From assembly GCA_015657535.1 (NCBI GenBank), contig JADHZB010001069.1:1-13851 (forward strand): a stretch of DNA of 13,851 nucleotides. The letters are read 5' to 3'. The first letter of the stretch is position 1; every line of letters begins with the position of its first letter. A model generated the notes under the pieces. That model was not told where the DNA came from, searched no databases, and saw only the letters and a list, made by a program, of their open reading frames with translations. This document shows positions 1 through 9,577 of this stretch, piece by piece. The translations under genes were made by a program, and so were the position numbers. Source of the DNA: Nephromyces sp. MM_2019 (lineage: Eukaryota > Apicomplexa > Aconoidasida > Nephromycida).

Positions 1-6
1 GGGGGG

Positions 7-243
7 CTGCAGAGAATACTTGAAAGTGCAGTTAAGCCATTAGATGAAGGCTGCAAAGGCTACGAAATAGGAGGCTCAGCCACTTCCCCCTAGGCTTCAA
101 GCACACACACACAAGAGCCCTCTTCTATGTCAGTTTAAAGTATTGGGATGCATGATTGCACACACACACACACATTACCACCATATCAAAAGCCCCTTAT
201 TTCTACGCATAAAGCCATTCTCTAACCAGTTAGGAGCATTCAC
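7..243 (-). other. Probable intron 6 of the acyl-CoA synthetase
   Basis: After exon 6 no further family motif can be read. The best acceptor toward the left edge is TTCTCTGCAG at 7-16 on the minus strand, with a pyrimidine tract, which would put the next exon at bases 6-1 (CCCCCC) and beyond. Which donor is used (243 or 178) is not settled. A short segment around 58-92 was considered as an exon but carries no recognisable motif. Confidence 0.4.
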
Positions 244-3200
244 ACACGCAGTCATAGTTCCAGTAGTCTCAGTTAGCCCGTAGATGTTGCATAGAGGAAC
301 GCCCAACGAAGCAAAGAACTCCTGGGTATCCTGAGCACACACAAACACAAACGATACAGGCCTGTAGTTAACGCGTGTATCTCAAAGCCTGCTAAGCGAA
401 ACAAGGGTTAGCATGATTGCGTGCGAGGTGTACATACATCGCCTAAAAGTAACTCAACACACAGGGAGCGAATCATGAGGATATACACACAAACAGCATC
501 ACGCCCATTATCCATTCATATGCTATGTGTGTATACGTGTGTGTGTGTGTGCATCCACTTTTGTACGGGTGTCTGTATATGACTATGTGCGTGCATATGT
601 GATTGTGTGCAGGTGCTTGCGTATACCAATATGTGTGCGCATGCATTTGTATATATCCACGCGTGTGCGCACAACTATGTGTATATATACCCATGTGTTT
701 GTGTGTCTAGCCGTCTATACAATACCCCGTGTGTATAACATGGAGTGCTTCAATGGCCACACGAACTTTCCATTCAAGCGCAGCTCGATTAATCCTCATT
801 CGCTACAGCAGCAAACAACATGCACAAGCGCTACCAAGGGGAAAAGAAAGGGGGCGTGTACGTACACCTCCCGACCTTATAGCCGAAAAACCTTTCATTC
901 TCATCGTCTTGTACGTCGCATAGCAGCATGAGCACTATTGAAACAAAAACCGCTGAAAAAACATCAATTTTAACACACACACGCAAACACACACTTCAAA
1001 GCTCGCAAAAGCGCAAAATTCAAGCGTAACACACACATACTGCAAACCTCACACACAGACACTGTAACTAACCTGCAATATCGGTGCAGCGCATGTTGCC
1101 ATAACCTTCACACACTCAATGCCTAGAATCGCTTTCAGCTTATCAAGAACCTGAAGATTTCAGCAAAAACAGAAGAAACTTCCTTCTTTCACGGGTGTAC
1201 ATACACTGAAGGAATGGTAGAAGCTGCTGACCAATCTGTCATAGTACTCTAGTTGCTACGCCTACAAGGTGATTTACAGAGTATATTGATCTACTTCAAG
1301 CAGCACACACAAGATGTTAAATACACACACATACATAGGATGTCAAACACACGTACAAACGATACCAACTCCACAGACTAATCATATCACACTCACCACA
1401 CACACACTCATACGTACAAACACACATACATACATACATACATACATACATACATACATACATACATACATACATACATACATACATACATACATACATA
1501 CACACACACAACCCCCCCCCCACACATCCTACACAAACCAGTTTTTTCGCCACCACATAAGTAGCGGGGGGAGGTTTTCCATGGAGCATATTATGTGTGC
1601 CTTCAAAGCCAACTTTCCTCCCCCAATCCAGTAGCTTCCTTCTAATTCCTCTAATTTCATTGAAGGCGTTAAGCAGTGCAAACTGAAACTTTTCAAAGAT
1701 ACGAGGCACTCCAACGATTTGTGTGGGTTTCACCTGCAACCCACACACAAGTAAGTGAGTGTACGTACACCCTAAAGAGGTGGATATTTTTGACGCTATG
1801 TAGCTCATGGGCAAGCTGGAGATGCTGAGTTTGAATCAGCCTGCTCAACAGGGTGCTTGAAGGCGTGTGTGTGCATGTGCTGGAGTGAGTATTAGATTCA
1901 TGTGTTTGCGGTTGGAGTAAAGTTGTTATGTGTGTGTGCGTGGCTTCGCGTTGCTATGTGTGAGGGGATTAGGGTTGTCACATCTTTGTGAGTGGCTTCG
2001 CGTTGTTATGTGTGGGTATAAGGGGTTTTAGGCTGTCACGTATGTGTGTGTGTGAGTAGCTTAGGGTTGTCATGTGTGTGCAGATATCTTACAGTTACCA
2101 CAAGTGTGTGTGCGCAAATCTCAAGCATTTTTTTCACCCAATTAATGTGCAAGAGTTACCCCATGCGTATGTTCGAGCAGCTTCGCACATGAGAAGCAGC
2201 TGATATGCCCCAAAAATAGTGCATATACAGTACAACACTTGAGCGCTTTGGAGTTGATGCTCACATCCGAATTCAACTATATAGGCGAAGCTTGACAGTG
2301 TATGTACAGCTCAAAAGAGAGATTCAGCACCCCAAGCAATGACTCGCCATGAGCCCTACATTGAAGGCTTTTTTGTGTGTGCGTGAGTGTGCCCGTTTAT
2401 GTATAGGCCTTTGTGTGTGTGCGTGTGTATATACACTTCACATAAAAGGCAATAACATGTGAATACACACTGCAGAACCTCTAAGCTTACCTCCTTGTAA
2501 GTCTCAACAAGGCTACCCTGCAAGGCGTCTGGTCTCGCAAAGTAGATACAGCATCCAAACCTGAGAGGTACGTATAGATCGCTTACCTGAAACAGCACAC
2601 ACACACACGGAATCTTCAAGAGTAGAGCTTCTGTAAACGAAGAGTAGTGACAGCGAATCATCGCGGAAACAAGCTTACAAGACCTGGGAAACTTCAAAAA
2701 AGCTACCCACACATGAGGAGACACACACATGGAGACACACATGTGGAGATACACAGTTGCACACACAGGTTCACACACAGTCGCACACATACAGTTGCAC
2801 ACACAGGTTCACACACAGTCGCACACATACAGTTGCACACACAGGTTCACACACAGTCGCACACATACAGTTGCACACACAGAGATGCAGACACACAATA
2901 GCACACGCAGGTGGACACACATACATTTGCACACACAGGTGCGCACATACATTTGCACACACAGGTGCACACACACAAAAGCACAAAAAATCACATATAC
3001 ACAAGCACATATCCACATATGAACACAAGAACACACACACCTGCCCTGCTATATGAGATAAAGGTAATGCAGAAACGAGCCTAGAGGTTGGCCCTATTCC
3101 CAAGTGTAATGAGCTTGCGTACGCACTCCAACTGCAACAGTCATGACTAAGCATCACTCCCTTCGGTGTGCCAGTGGTGCCAGAGGTATACAGTATGCTG

Positions 3201-4456
3201 CAACACTGCACAAACGCACACACCAAAAGAGAGAAGTTGAGTGTATCTTTACGGTGTATGTACACTAATTCACGCCTTTAGCACGAATTTATAGTATTAT
3301 CTACTCATTGCAACTTCAAAGCAAAAAGCATCAACTCTTCAACCCTACACACACCACACACACATACATCCGACGTACGCTTCAAACAGAAAACTTCACG
3401 CACAGACTGCATAAGGATCACACACATACTACACGCAGGCTACACATACACCACACACACACTACAGACTACAGAAAAAGCACACACACGAATCATACAT
3501 ACACACCAACTACACAGACCAAACACGAATCACATACACACCATACACAACACACACACCCTCCCACACACACCCTCCCACACACACCCCCCCCTCCTTA
3601 CCTCCCCAGGACGCTGCTTCTCCATCATAACAGTGAGCTCACTATCCTTCACCTCATCTCCCAACCTCAAAAACTCCTCCCACCCCATCACCCCCATCTC
3701 CTTCAAGCTCTCTACCACTGCATCCCCATACATCACCACCCTCTTCAAACCCGCCACAAATCTCCCATTTTTCACTAGTTTTTCCGCATTGAAGACCGTA
3801 TCCACCACTGCTATATAAGCTAAGCAATGCTCAGCGATGTAGTGTGTAGATACAGCGGTGCTGGTGGGGTATACACCTACAGGAATTCCCTTAGCTAATA
3901 TAGCACCATAGTTTGCTATAGCCCACATGGGGGCATTACAACCTAAGATAATGCAGCACGACTGCTCCTTTAACCCAGAAGCTAGCAATGCCTTCCCAAA
4001 CCTACAGGATTCATTCCAATACTCTTGCCAGGTATATACCTTCCAATGCTTAGCTATGGGTGAATGTCTAGACATTCCTTCTCTTAGATAGTCATGGAAG
4101 AAGTAGGGCTGATAGGTTAGAGCTGGTTGACTAGTAAACTTCTTCACTGCAGCAGCGAAGTTCTCAGCCATCGTTTTTGGGGGGAAGTTTGCCGCTGAAT
4201 CCTTCGATAGGCGTATAGGCAGCTCAACTTTCAATGAGGTAGTCCAGAGCTTATTATAGAGCCTAGCTCTTGCTCGAATTGTGGGGCTGCTTTGTTCGCT
4301 TAGAGCTGCAGCTAGCTGTTCGGGATCATCGGGGGAGGTGGAGAGAGTGCCATGGATTGACTGGTGGGTGCTAAAGGTGGGGGGGAAGTGGTAGGATTCT
4401 CCGCGGCGATATACTCGGCCTGAGGGGGGGGGATCAACCTCGGAGAGGACTGACAT
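244..4456 (-). CDS. Bubblegum-type long-chain acyl-CoA synthetase, partial, six exons
   Basis: Activates fatty acids to acyl-CoA through an acyl-adenylate (AMP-forming) intermediate. Exons: 3602-4456, 3041-3205, 2491-2586, 1539-1733, 1073-1150 and 244-330 (about 492 residues). The start is the first ATG after an in-frame TAG at 4490-4492, with A at -3. Seen: P-loop YTSGTTGTPKG at residues 291-301 followed by VMLSHD; PLSHIAGQ (about 333-340) running into VSDLYVPLRFG; ARPDALQGSLVETYKE; VKPTQIVGVPRIFEKF (from 373); CAAPILQ (457-463) joining DTQEFFASLG; and YGLTETTG (480-487). These segments run in the order of animal ACSBG proteins, and CC before the P-loop plus the PDALxGSLV motif favour bubblegum over ACSL. 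Every junction is phase 0. The last exon's 3' end is uncertain: a GTGAAT donor after 244 keeps phase 0, while a GTAATG donor after 179 (phase 2) is possible. The C-terminal third is off the window. Confidence 0.88.
331..1072 (-). other. Intron 5 of the acyl-CoA synthetase
   Basis: Sense strand begins GTTAGT after CAG and ends GTGTGCTCAG; 742 nt, phase 0. It joins CAAPILQ to DTQEFFASLG with no gap relative to animal ACSBG. The plus strand is strongly TG-rich at 527-720. An unassigned phase-0 open segment at 740-802 would insert 21 residues into a conserved stretch and is not in the model. Confidence 0.82.
527..720. repeat. TG-rich simple-sequence block
   Basis: Plus strand is dominated by TGTG, TATG and TGCG steps, including an uninterrupted TG run near 537-551. 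It lies inside intron 5; no coding evidence. Confidence 0.8.
1151..1538 (-). other. Intron 4 of the acyl-CoA synthetase
   Basis: Sense strand begins GTTTGT after CTG and ends AAATCTTCAG; 388 nt, phase 0. It joins VVAKKL to VLDKLKAILG, matching the family's Leu-Val-x-x-Lys-(Val/Leu) stretch. It holds a run of ten G on the sense strand close to the donor, followed by the tetranucleotide tract. Confidence 0.82.
1425..1521. repeat. (CATA)19 tract, then CA and C10
   Basis: Nineteen CATA units at 1425-1500, a short CA run, then ten C at 1512-1521, all on the plus strand within intron 4. Slippage-prone; unit and homopolymer counts may vary between strains or assemblies. Confidence 0.95.
1734..2490 (-). 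other. Intron 3 of the acyl-CoA synthetase
   Basis: Sense strand begins GTAAGC after GAG and ends GGGTTGCAG; 757 nt, phase 0. It joins SLVETYKE to VKPTQIVGVPR. It contains a degenerate TG-rich minisatellite (plus strand, 1921-2085) and an unassigned open segment at 2160-2276 that would interrupt a conserved region if spliced in. Confidence 0.85.
1921..2085. repeat. Degenerate TG-rich minisatellite
   Basis: Units start with GTGGCTTCGCGTTG at 1940 and 1992, and a diverged GTAGCTTAGGGTTG at 2056, each followed by a TATGTGTG-like tract and a GGGTTGTCAC-like or GGCTGTCAC-like end. Spacing is 52 then 64 bp. It lies inside intron 3. Confidence 0.7.
2587..3040 (-). other. Intron 2 of the acyl-CoA synthetase
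   Basis: Sense strand begins GTGTGTGTG after CAG and ends CTGTTTCAG; 454 nt, phase 0. It joins HIAGQ to VSDLY, as in the family. Most of it is a CA/TG minisatellite. Open readings through it (Thr/His on one strand, Cys/Val on the other) are repeat artefacts. Confidence 0.85.
2754..2880. repeat. 38-bp tandem repeat in intron 2
   Basis: CAGTTGC recurs at 2754, 2792, 2830 and 2868, exactly 38 bp apart, with near-identical sequence between: three full units and a partial fourth. Because 38 is not a multiple of 3, successive units are read in rotating frames, giving long false open frames on both strands. Two 26-bp-spaced copies of ATACATTTGC follow at 2921 and 2947. Confidence 0.92.
3206..3601 (-). 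other. Intron 1 of the acyl-CoA synthetase
   Basis: Sense strand begins GTAAGG after GAG and ends TTTGTGCAG; 396 nt, phase 0. It joins RPGE to CCSILYTSGTTG, rebuilding the adenylate-binding loop. The sense strand is TG- and G-rich near the donor, with a 14-bp CCTCCCACACACAC-type repeat on the plus strand around 3552-3588. A palindrome variant lies 48 nt before exon 2. Confidence 0.85.
3340..3597. repeat. CA-rich simple-sequence block
   Basis: Plus strand is rich in ACACAC with CCTCCC interruptions in the last 50 bases. It lies inside intron 1; the long His/Thr open reading here is a repeat artefact. Confidence 0.8.
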
Positions 4457-4790
4457 CTTTACGGAGGGGTAGCGCTTTACAACGTTGGGCTAAACGGGAA
4501 GGAGGGGGGTAGGGGTGCTGTGGAGGTGTGCGAGTATGTGTGTATTGGGGAGCTGCAAGGTGGGTGTTGGTGTCAGATGGTGTGGGGGGAGATATCAGGT
4601 GTGTGTGAGTAGCACTGGCTTGTTCATGTAAGGCGTGTATATTACTGGTGTGTGGGTATTCTCTCGATATTGCAAGTGTGTGGGCAATAATGCCCTTCGG
4701 GTATTGGATGCAGGAGATGATTGTGTGAGGTAAGTATTTGAGGCTGTGCCAAAAAAAAACTTGAGAGGAGTAGTCATATGACGGACACAC
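4457..4790 (-). promoter_or_regulatory. 5' leader / promoter region of the synthetase
   Basis: Upstream of the ATG at 4456 the sense strand is C-rich (G-rich on plus, about 4495-4600), then CA-rich. This mirrors the C-rich leader before the alveolin gene. No TATA box or other core element is identifiable; the regulatory role is inferred from position. Confidence 0.35.
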
Positions 4791-5300
4791 ACACACGCTC
4801 TAAAAACCCGCACACAAAGCAGCAAATTTTACCATCAAAGCAGCACGTACGCACACAGGGAAACAGAGCATTCTAAAGCATCTTTTCTTGCATAAAAAGC
4901 AGGAATCTGCTCAACATCAAGCCACTTCATTATAGCTGCTTCCAGTGAACACACACACAAAACTTCATTTTTTGCATTCAGTGATAGTAACACACGGAAA
5001 AAATACACACACAGACACGCTCATAAGCAGTTTAAAGCTACTTAGAACCGTCATTCGTACTCTCTTCCAAAAGCTGAATAGCATCTATTCTCAAAAAATG
5101 GGGACTTTTACAGTTCGTACACATACTTACTCTTAATCGGAACTGCAATCCACTACCACACAAATCAACTCATAATTTCACCACCTTCTCCAATCAGGAT
5201 ATCATAAACCTCACACACACATTCTCCGTACACATATAGCACCCTCATGAATCTCAATATCATAGAACTCGCACACACGCATAGATAAGCGCACATGCAC
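4791..5300. other. Intergenic, CA-rich, no certain gene
   Basis: Plus strand is CA-rich. Minus-strand open segments with acceptor-like edges occur around 4820-4945 (contains WLDVEQIPAFYARKDALE) and 5030-5115 (contains FLRIDAIQLLEESTNDG). They read like protein but are short, match no family I recognise, and do not chain in a single phase. Two diverged copies of a stretch containing ATATCATA lie near 5195-5275. Confidence 0.3.
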
Positions 5301-5387
5301 ATATAGATAAACACACACCCCCCACACCCACTGCCCAAAACACCGCCTCCCACACATCCAACACATACCCCATACACCCCCCATGCA

Positions 5388-5475
5388 CCCCCCATACACA
5401 CCCCATACACCCCCCATACACACCCCATACACCCCCCATACACACCCCATACACCCCCCATACACACCCCAGACA
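5388..5475. repeat. 22-bp C-rich tandem repeat
   Basis: CCCCCC blocks start at 5388, 5410, 5432 and 5454, exactly 22 bp apart, each followed by ATACACACCCCATACA. Four near-identical units. Open frames across it (Pro/His/Thr on plus, Gly/Val/Cys on minus) are artefacts. Confidence 0.93.
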
Positions 5476-5538
5476 CCCTCCACATCCCAAGAGATCCGCT
5501 TTCCGCACACAGAAATCGCCTTAGAAACATTCTCTCAC

Positions 5539-5691
5539 CTCCCAAAAAATCCCATCAAAATCCTCCCCCCCCAAGACTTCAATCCCCTTCCCTCAACAAG
5601 TGCGCTCCACCCCCCCATCGGCATGCACCCCCTGCATTACTTGTAAGCAGTAGTTCGGCTCTGAAGAGCCAAGAAGGGAACTTTCCGCCAT
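5539..5691 (-). other. Candidate 5' exon with one in-frame TGA
   Basis: Reading starts at ATG 5691 in a good context (GAAATGG), runs 32 codons beginning MAESSLLGSSEPNYCLQVMQ, meets TGA at 5593-5595, and continues in the same frame for 18 codons (contains IEVLGGEDFDGIFWE) to a GAG|GTGAGA donor at 5538. It could be chance, a sequencing or indel artefact in a G-rich stretch, a pseudogene, or two unrelated open segments. No family recognised. Confidence 0.15.
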
Positions 5692-5699
5692 TTCCGTGC

Positions 5700-6450
5700 G
5701 TGCACACACAGCAGCACTCTGTGTATCGTGAGCTCTAGAAGAGGATACAACCTTAGGGAAACACATGTAAATCCGGATGTGTATTTAGGAAGTTAAAATG
5801 CTAGCCGAATAGTGTGTAAAACCTTTATCGGATATCAGCAAGCACAATCGAGCATTCTATTCTACAAGCAGGGCTGTTCCACTCTCAGGATTGGGCTCAG
5901 ATATATTTTTTGCTACTCGCTATGTTTGCGAGTGGGTGAATTCATCTGAGTGTGCGTGAATTTGTCTGAGAGTGCGCAAATTCGCCTGAGTGTGTGCGAA
6001 TTTGGCTGTGTATTAATTTTGCTGTGTGTGTTCCCTGAAATCAGGCAATAGCGCGGCCAAATATGCCAAGTTTTATTGCAAAACAGCACGTTTCTTCTCA
6101 CAAGAGTATGTTAAAGGGATTTTTAGAGCATTAGGTGGTCAATCATTTAGTACGCACACAGACATACACCTCGAGTAGGGGGGGGTGCTAGGGTTTCCTA
6201 TATATTATATATGATGATGATGCTATATGGCACCTACAAAGCTGTTTTTTGGTGTGCAAACGGTAACTCCAAAAACGCCAAGCTACTTTGAGGTTTAATG
6301 AGGCAGTTTTCAGCGGTAGTTTTGTGTGTTGTTGGAGGAGGGCGCGGAATGGGAGAGGATAGCGACGAGATTGCCTCACAGCACGGAGTCGGTGCTTGCT
6401 TATGTCTCAAGGAGTGTAGGCCTCTCTCCTATATATGAGGGGGAGGGGGT
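5700..6450. other. Intergenic, no certain gene
   Basis: Two plus-strand open segments with acceptor-like starts were examined. One starts at 6045 after CCTGAAATCAG and could end at AAGA|GTATGT (6106); the other starts at 6314 after GTTTTCAG and is open to TGA 6438. Their phases join (ACG across the junction), giving SSHKTVVLCVVGGGRG, which loosely resembles a Gly-rich methyltransferase loop. Nothing downstream continues the match, and the opposite strand is also open at 6188-6379, so no gene is called. Confidence 0.2.
5938..6013. repeat. 20-bp degenerate tandem repeat
   Basis: GAATTCATCTGAGTGTGCGT at 5938, then diverged units at 5958, 5978 and (truncated) 5998. Period is exactly 20 bp. Non-coding. 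Confidence 0.85.
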
Positions 6451-6900
6451 GGAGGGTGTGCATACACGGTGATTTACTGTGTTGAGGAGCATAGAGAGAG
6501 CTGCATTAGCTTATTCAGTAAGTGGAAACACACAGTGTGAGAGTGAGAAAATATCGCGCAGCAATGCTAGTGTGTGTGCACTTCAGATGGGATGGGTGTG
6601 AGGTAGTGTCGGTGCTAGAGTTTGCTTAGGTTCTTGTGTTGGTGTGTGTGCGTGTGTGGATGTAATGTGTGTGCGGCCTAGTGTTGGGGGCGTGCTGCCA
6701 CATGAGTAAGTAGGTATATATGCGGATGCGTGTGCGATGAGATGCGAGTAAATATGAAGTTGTGTGTGTGCTTAGTTGTTTGTGTGAGCGTATCCGTGTG
6801 TGCGCTTATTCGTGTGTGCGCTTAGCAGTATGTGTTCTTCACCGTGTGTTCGAGCGTATCCGTGTGTGTGCTTATATCGTAACTGGTGGAAGCAAGATGA
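6451..6900. other. Intergenic TG-rich block
   Basis: Plus strand is TG-rich with partial repeats of CGTATCCGTGTGTG near 6788 and 6852. No supported coding or RNA gene. Confidence 0.6.
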
Positions 6901-7620
6901 AACTCGCAGCTTCACTGAACTAAGAAACTGCATAGCTCATTAGACCTTAACTTAAAGCTTAGCAAACTAGTCTAAACACACACATAACACAAATCTATAT
7001 ATGCGTATGTCCACGCCTCTGCAGCCACACACACACGAGTAGCAACAATTTCCGATAAAGAGTACTCGTTACCAAGTGATATGTGGAAAAATACACCTCT
7101 ACGCACAGACACAAAAAGCTCGCATGCTCTCTTAGATCTTATAGACACTGTACTCTCACACACTCATAAACAAGTGCACTCTCGTAGACACTTCAAATCC
7201 TCAAACACACACACACGCACAGAACCCACATACCCGCGAACACACGCATCCACTCACTTACTACATACTCAAGCACAAACGCAGTAAACAAACAAATATA
7301 CAAACACACCCAAGCCCACATAAACACAGATGAGACGCCACCTAACATGCACACAGATAAGACCCACCCATATGCCACCCACACACACCCACCCACATGA
7401 CACCCAACACACCCTCTCACCCGCACACCCACCCACATGACACCCAACACACCCACCCACACACAACCTAACACACACACACAGATAACATACACCATGC
7501 CAATCTGGATATACCTGCTACAGCTCTTCTTTTTGTGGGCTGGCTTTGCCCTATAATCGTCGCTCAGCATAACATAAACACACAGGAAGATGCAGATAAT
7601 AGTTTATTCCTATAATCAGC
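6901..7620. repeat. Intergenic CA-rich block with 40-bp duplication
   Basis: Plus strand is CA-rich, densest at 7200-7490. The stretch containing ACCCACATGACACCCAACAC occurs at 7391 and 7431, a direct 40-bp spaced duplication. No supported gene. Confidence 0.7.
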
Positions 7621-8280
7621 TATAAGTAGTGATTGCTTTTTCTCCCTATACAGCAGTGCGCGTGTGTTGCCCGTGTGTGCGTGGGGGTTATCTACCATCT
7701 GAAAATACCCCTTCTCGTTTGCAGCTACTTCCAAAATTTAAAGCCTATAATTCACACAGCATCATATTCGAGATTCCTCTGGTAGTCCCACACCTTAAAT
7801 GGTGTACGTACATCACAGGTTGGCTGTGTGCGGAAGCAGATTCCTTGCTACGCGAGAGCAGAGTGTGTGTGCGAACTATAGCAAAGGAATACGTTGTTCT
7901 TTCATTCCGTTTTTCTTGCTAGTGGCGCTTTTTTCCGTTGCTGTTTCACATGGAAATACACACAGTTTGCAAGAGGGTATATGTATGTGTTGGTGTGGGT
8001 GTATGTGTGGGGGGTGGAGTTGGTTGCGTGCGTACGTGTGTACGTGTGTACGTGTGTGTGTGCGTGTGCGTGCGTGTGTGTGTGTGCATCTACACGCGTG
8101 TGGGTGTGTGTGGGTGTGTGTGTGGGTGTGTGTGTATGTGAATGTGTGCGCAGATTTTCCTTGCTTAAGTGCTTTTGAGGACCCAGAAGCGAATAAGTTC
8201 CCTCAAGTAGATGAGGCATCAAATACCAGTGTACGTTGAAATTTGTGGCATCCAACAGGATATTGCTTACTTAGTTAAGC
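7621..8280. other. Intergenic, TG-rich core, possible small exons
   Basis: A TG block occupies about 7975-8150. Three plus-strand open segments flank it, with acceptor-like starts at 7725, 7923 and 8154; the second ends at AGG|GTATAT (7976). They read LLPKFKAYNSHSIIFEIPLV..., WRFFPLLFHMEIHTVCKR and FPCLSAFEDPEANKFPQVDE. They do not chain in phase and match no family with confidence. Confidence 0.2.
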
Positions 8281-8297
8281 AAAGCTGATATGCACGC

Positions 8298-8470
8298 GCA
8301 CACAGAGGTTTTAGTGCCCAAACACGGCTATTTGAGTTCGCACACAAGTTTTAGTGCACACACACCCCTATTTGAGCTCATACGATGATTATAATGCGCA
8401 CACATAACCATTTGAGTTCGCACACACCTACGCGCTTATTTGAGCTTGCATATAGGTTTTGGTGCATGCA
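8298..8470. repeat. 40-bp degenerate tandem repeat
   Basis: TTTGAGTTCG or a one- to two-base variant starts units at 8331, 8371, 8411 and 8439 (spacing 40, 40, 28). Most units carry a diverged TTTTAGTGC and a CACACAC tract. Non-coding. Confidence 0.75.
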
Positions 8471-9290
8471 CACAAACATATTTAAAACTCAAACACATGT
8501 ATATTCAACCTCACACACAATTGCGCTCGCAACCTCCCACACCAAGAGGTTGATACCCTCGTCTAGCACATGCCCTAACACCCAATCACCAGCATACTCA
8601 CATGCTGGCAAGCTGCACATACGCCTATACTATCACACAAACATTTGGGTACACAGCATCTCATCAGCACCCACCCTTATATACACACAACAGCCACCCA
8701 CGATTCGTTTCATTATCAAGCCTCCTTTTTAGCTTCCCTGCTACTTCTAAAATAAAACGCCGTCTTAACCTCCTCTTCGCTGTTTCTACTGTGTGCGACG
8801 AAGAAATTTCATTATTTAAGCTTTGAATAGCCTTTTTGTGTATGCGACTAACTTTTCTAGGAGAAAAATCTCTATTTGGGATGGTGCATCTGCGCAGGTC
8901 CCATGTTCAGCCACAAATCTCTGCATGAGCGAAAAAGCTAGCAAAATCATCAATATATATTTCTTTTTCCTTAAGAGTATGCGTGTGTGTGGGTGTGTGA
9001 GTTTGGGTGCGTGTATGCTCTTGTGCTTCTGTAGAGGTATGGAACCACACACAAATGTGTACGTAAACGCTCACACTTCTATAGATGTTGGCCATTGTAT
9101 GCACAATACACACCTCTATAACCGTAGATACACACTTATACAACTACACACACACTTTTAGATATAACCACACACACGCACACACATCTATCCGACAACT
9201 ACCTGCATTCAGTATGTGTACGCCCTACCACGCTCCCCCCCTCACTATTCTACAATCTACCGACTGAGATTCAGTATGCTCTGCATAATC
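8471..9290. other. Intergenic, no certain gene
   Basis: CA-rich to 8700. The open segment at 8816-8920 (minus) follows TCGCTCATGCAG, reads RFVAEHGTCADAPSQIEIFL... and ends in TAA, so it could be a terminal exon. The same bases are also open on the plus strand, and no upstream exon could be joined. Unassigned. Confidence 0.2.
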
Positions 9291-9411
9291 CTGTGTGTGT
9301 GCGAAAATTACATTCATTTTCAACTTTTTCCCCTCACTACACTCCTCCCCCACTCCCTCAAGCTTCTCCACCTACCCCAACCCCGCCCCGCCCCAACCCT
9401 TCCGCACGCAG

Positions 9412-9507
9412 ACAGGACTAAACCCTAGAAAACAAGCCCAGTCTCAAGACATACGCCCCCCCCTCCAACCTGCTGCGGTAATTCCCCCAATCGAAAATTC
9501 TCTAAAG
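9412..9507 (+). other. Candidate exon, unknown protein
   Basis: Open phase-0 segment of 32 codons between a C-rich acceptor-like tract ending CACGCAG and an AAG|GTATGA donor; contains RPPLQPAAVIPPIENSLK. It sits at the end of a C-rich block like those before the two certain genes. No family recognised; may be chance. Confidence 0.22.
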
Positions 9508-9577
9508 GTATGAGGATAACCCTTATCTAAAGAGCTCGCCCCCCACCGCCAGATAATGTCTTTCACAAATTTGCCCA

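Noticed and set aside
58..92. Possible exon 7 of the synthetase after CCTAG (reads GEVAEPPIS)
   Set aside because: No match to the expected GxVG/PG motif, weak acceptor, and a better acceptor lies at 7-16.
2754..2880. CRISPR-like array (regular repeats)
   Set aside because: Units are contiguous with no unique spacers, in a eukaryotic intron; it is a minisatellite.
1314..3056. Open frames rich in His/Thr (plus) or Cys/Val (minus) across the CA/TG tracts
   Set aside because: They are translations of microsatellites inside well-defined synthetase introns; their composition follows the repeat unit and changes with frame.
6045..8240. A PRMT5-like methyltransferase gene on the plus strand (VVLCVVGGGRG loop, FEIPL and FFPLLF segments)
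   Set aside because: Loose similarity only. The conserved SELLGSF-type motif and the segments between are absent, phases fail to join, and equally open readings exist on the other strand.
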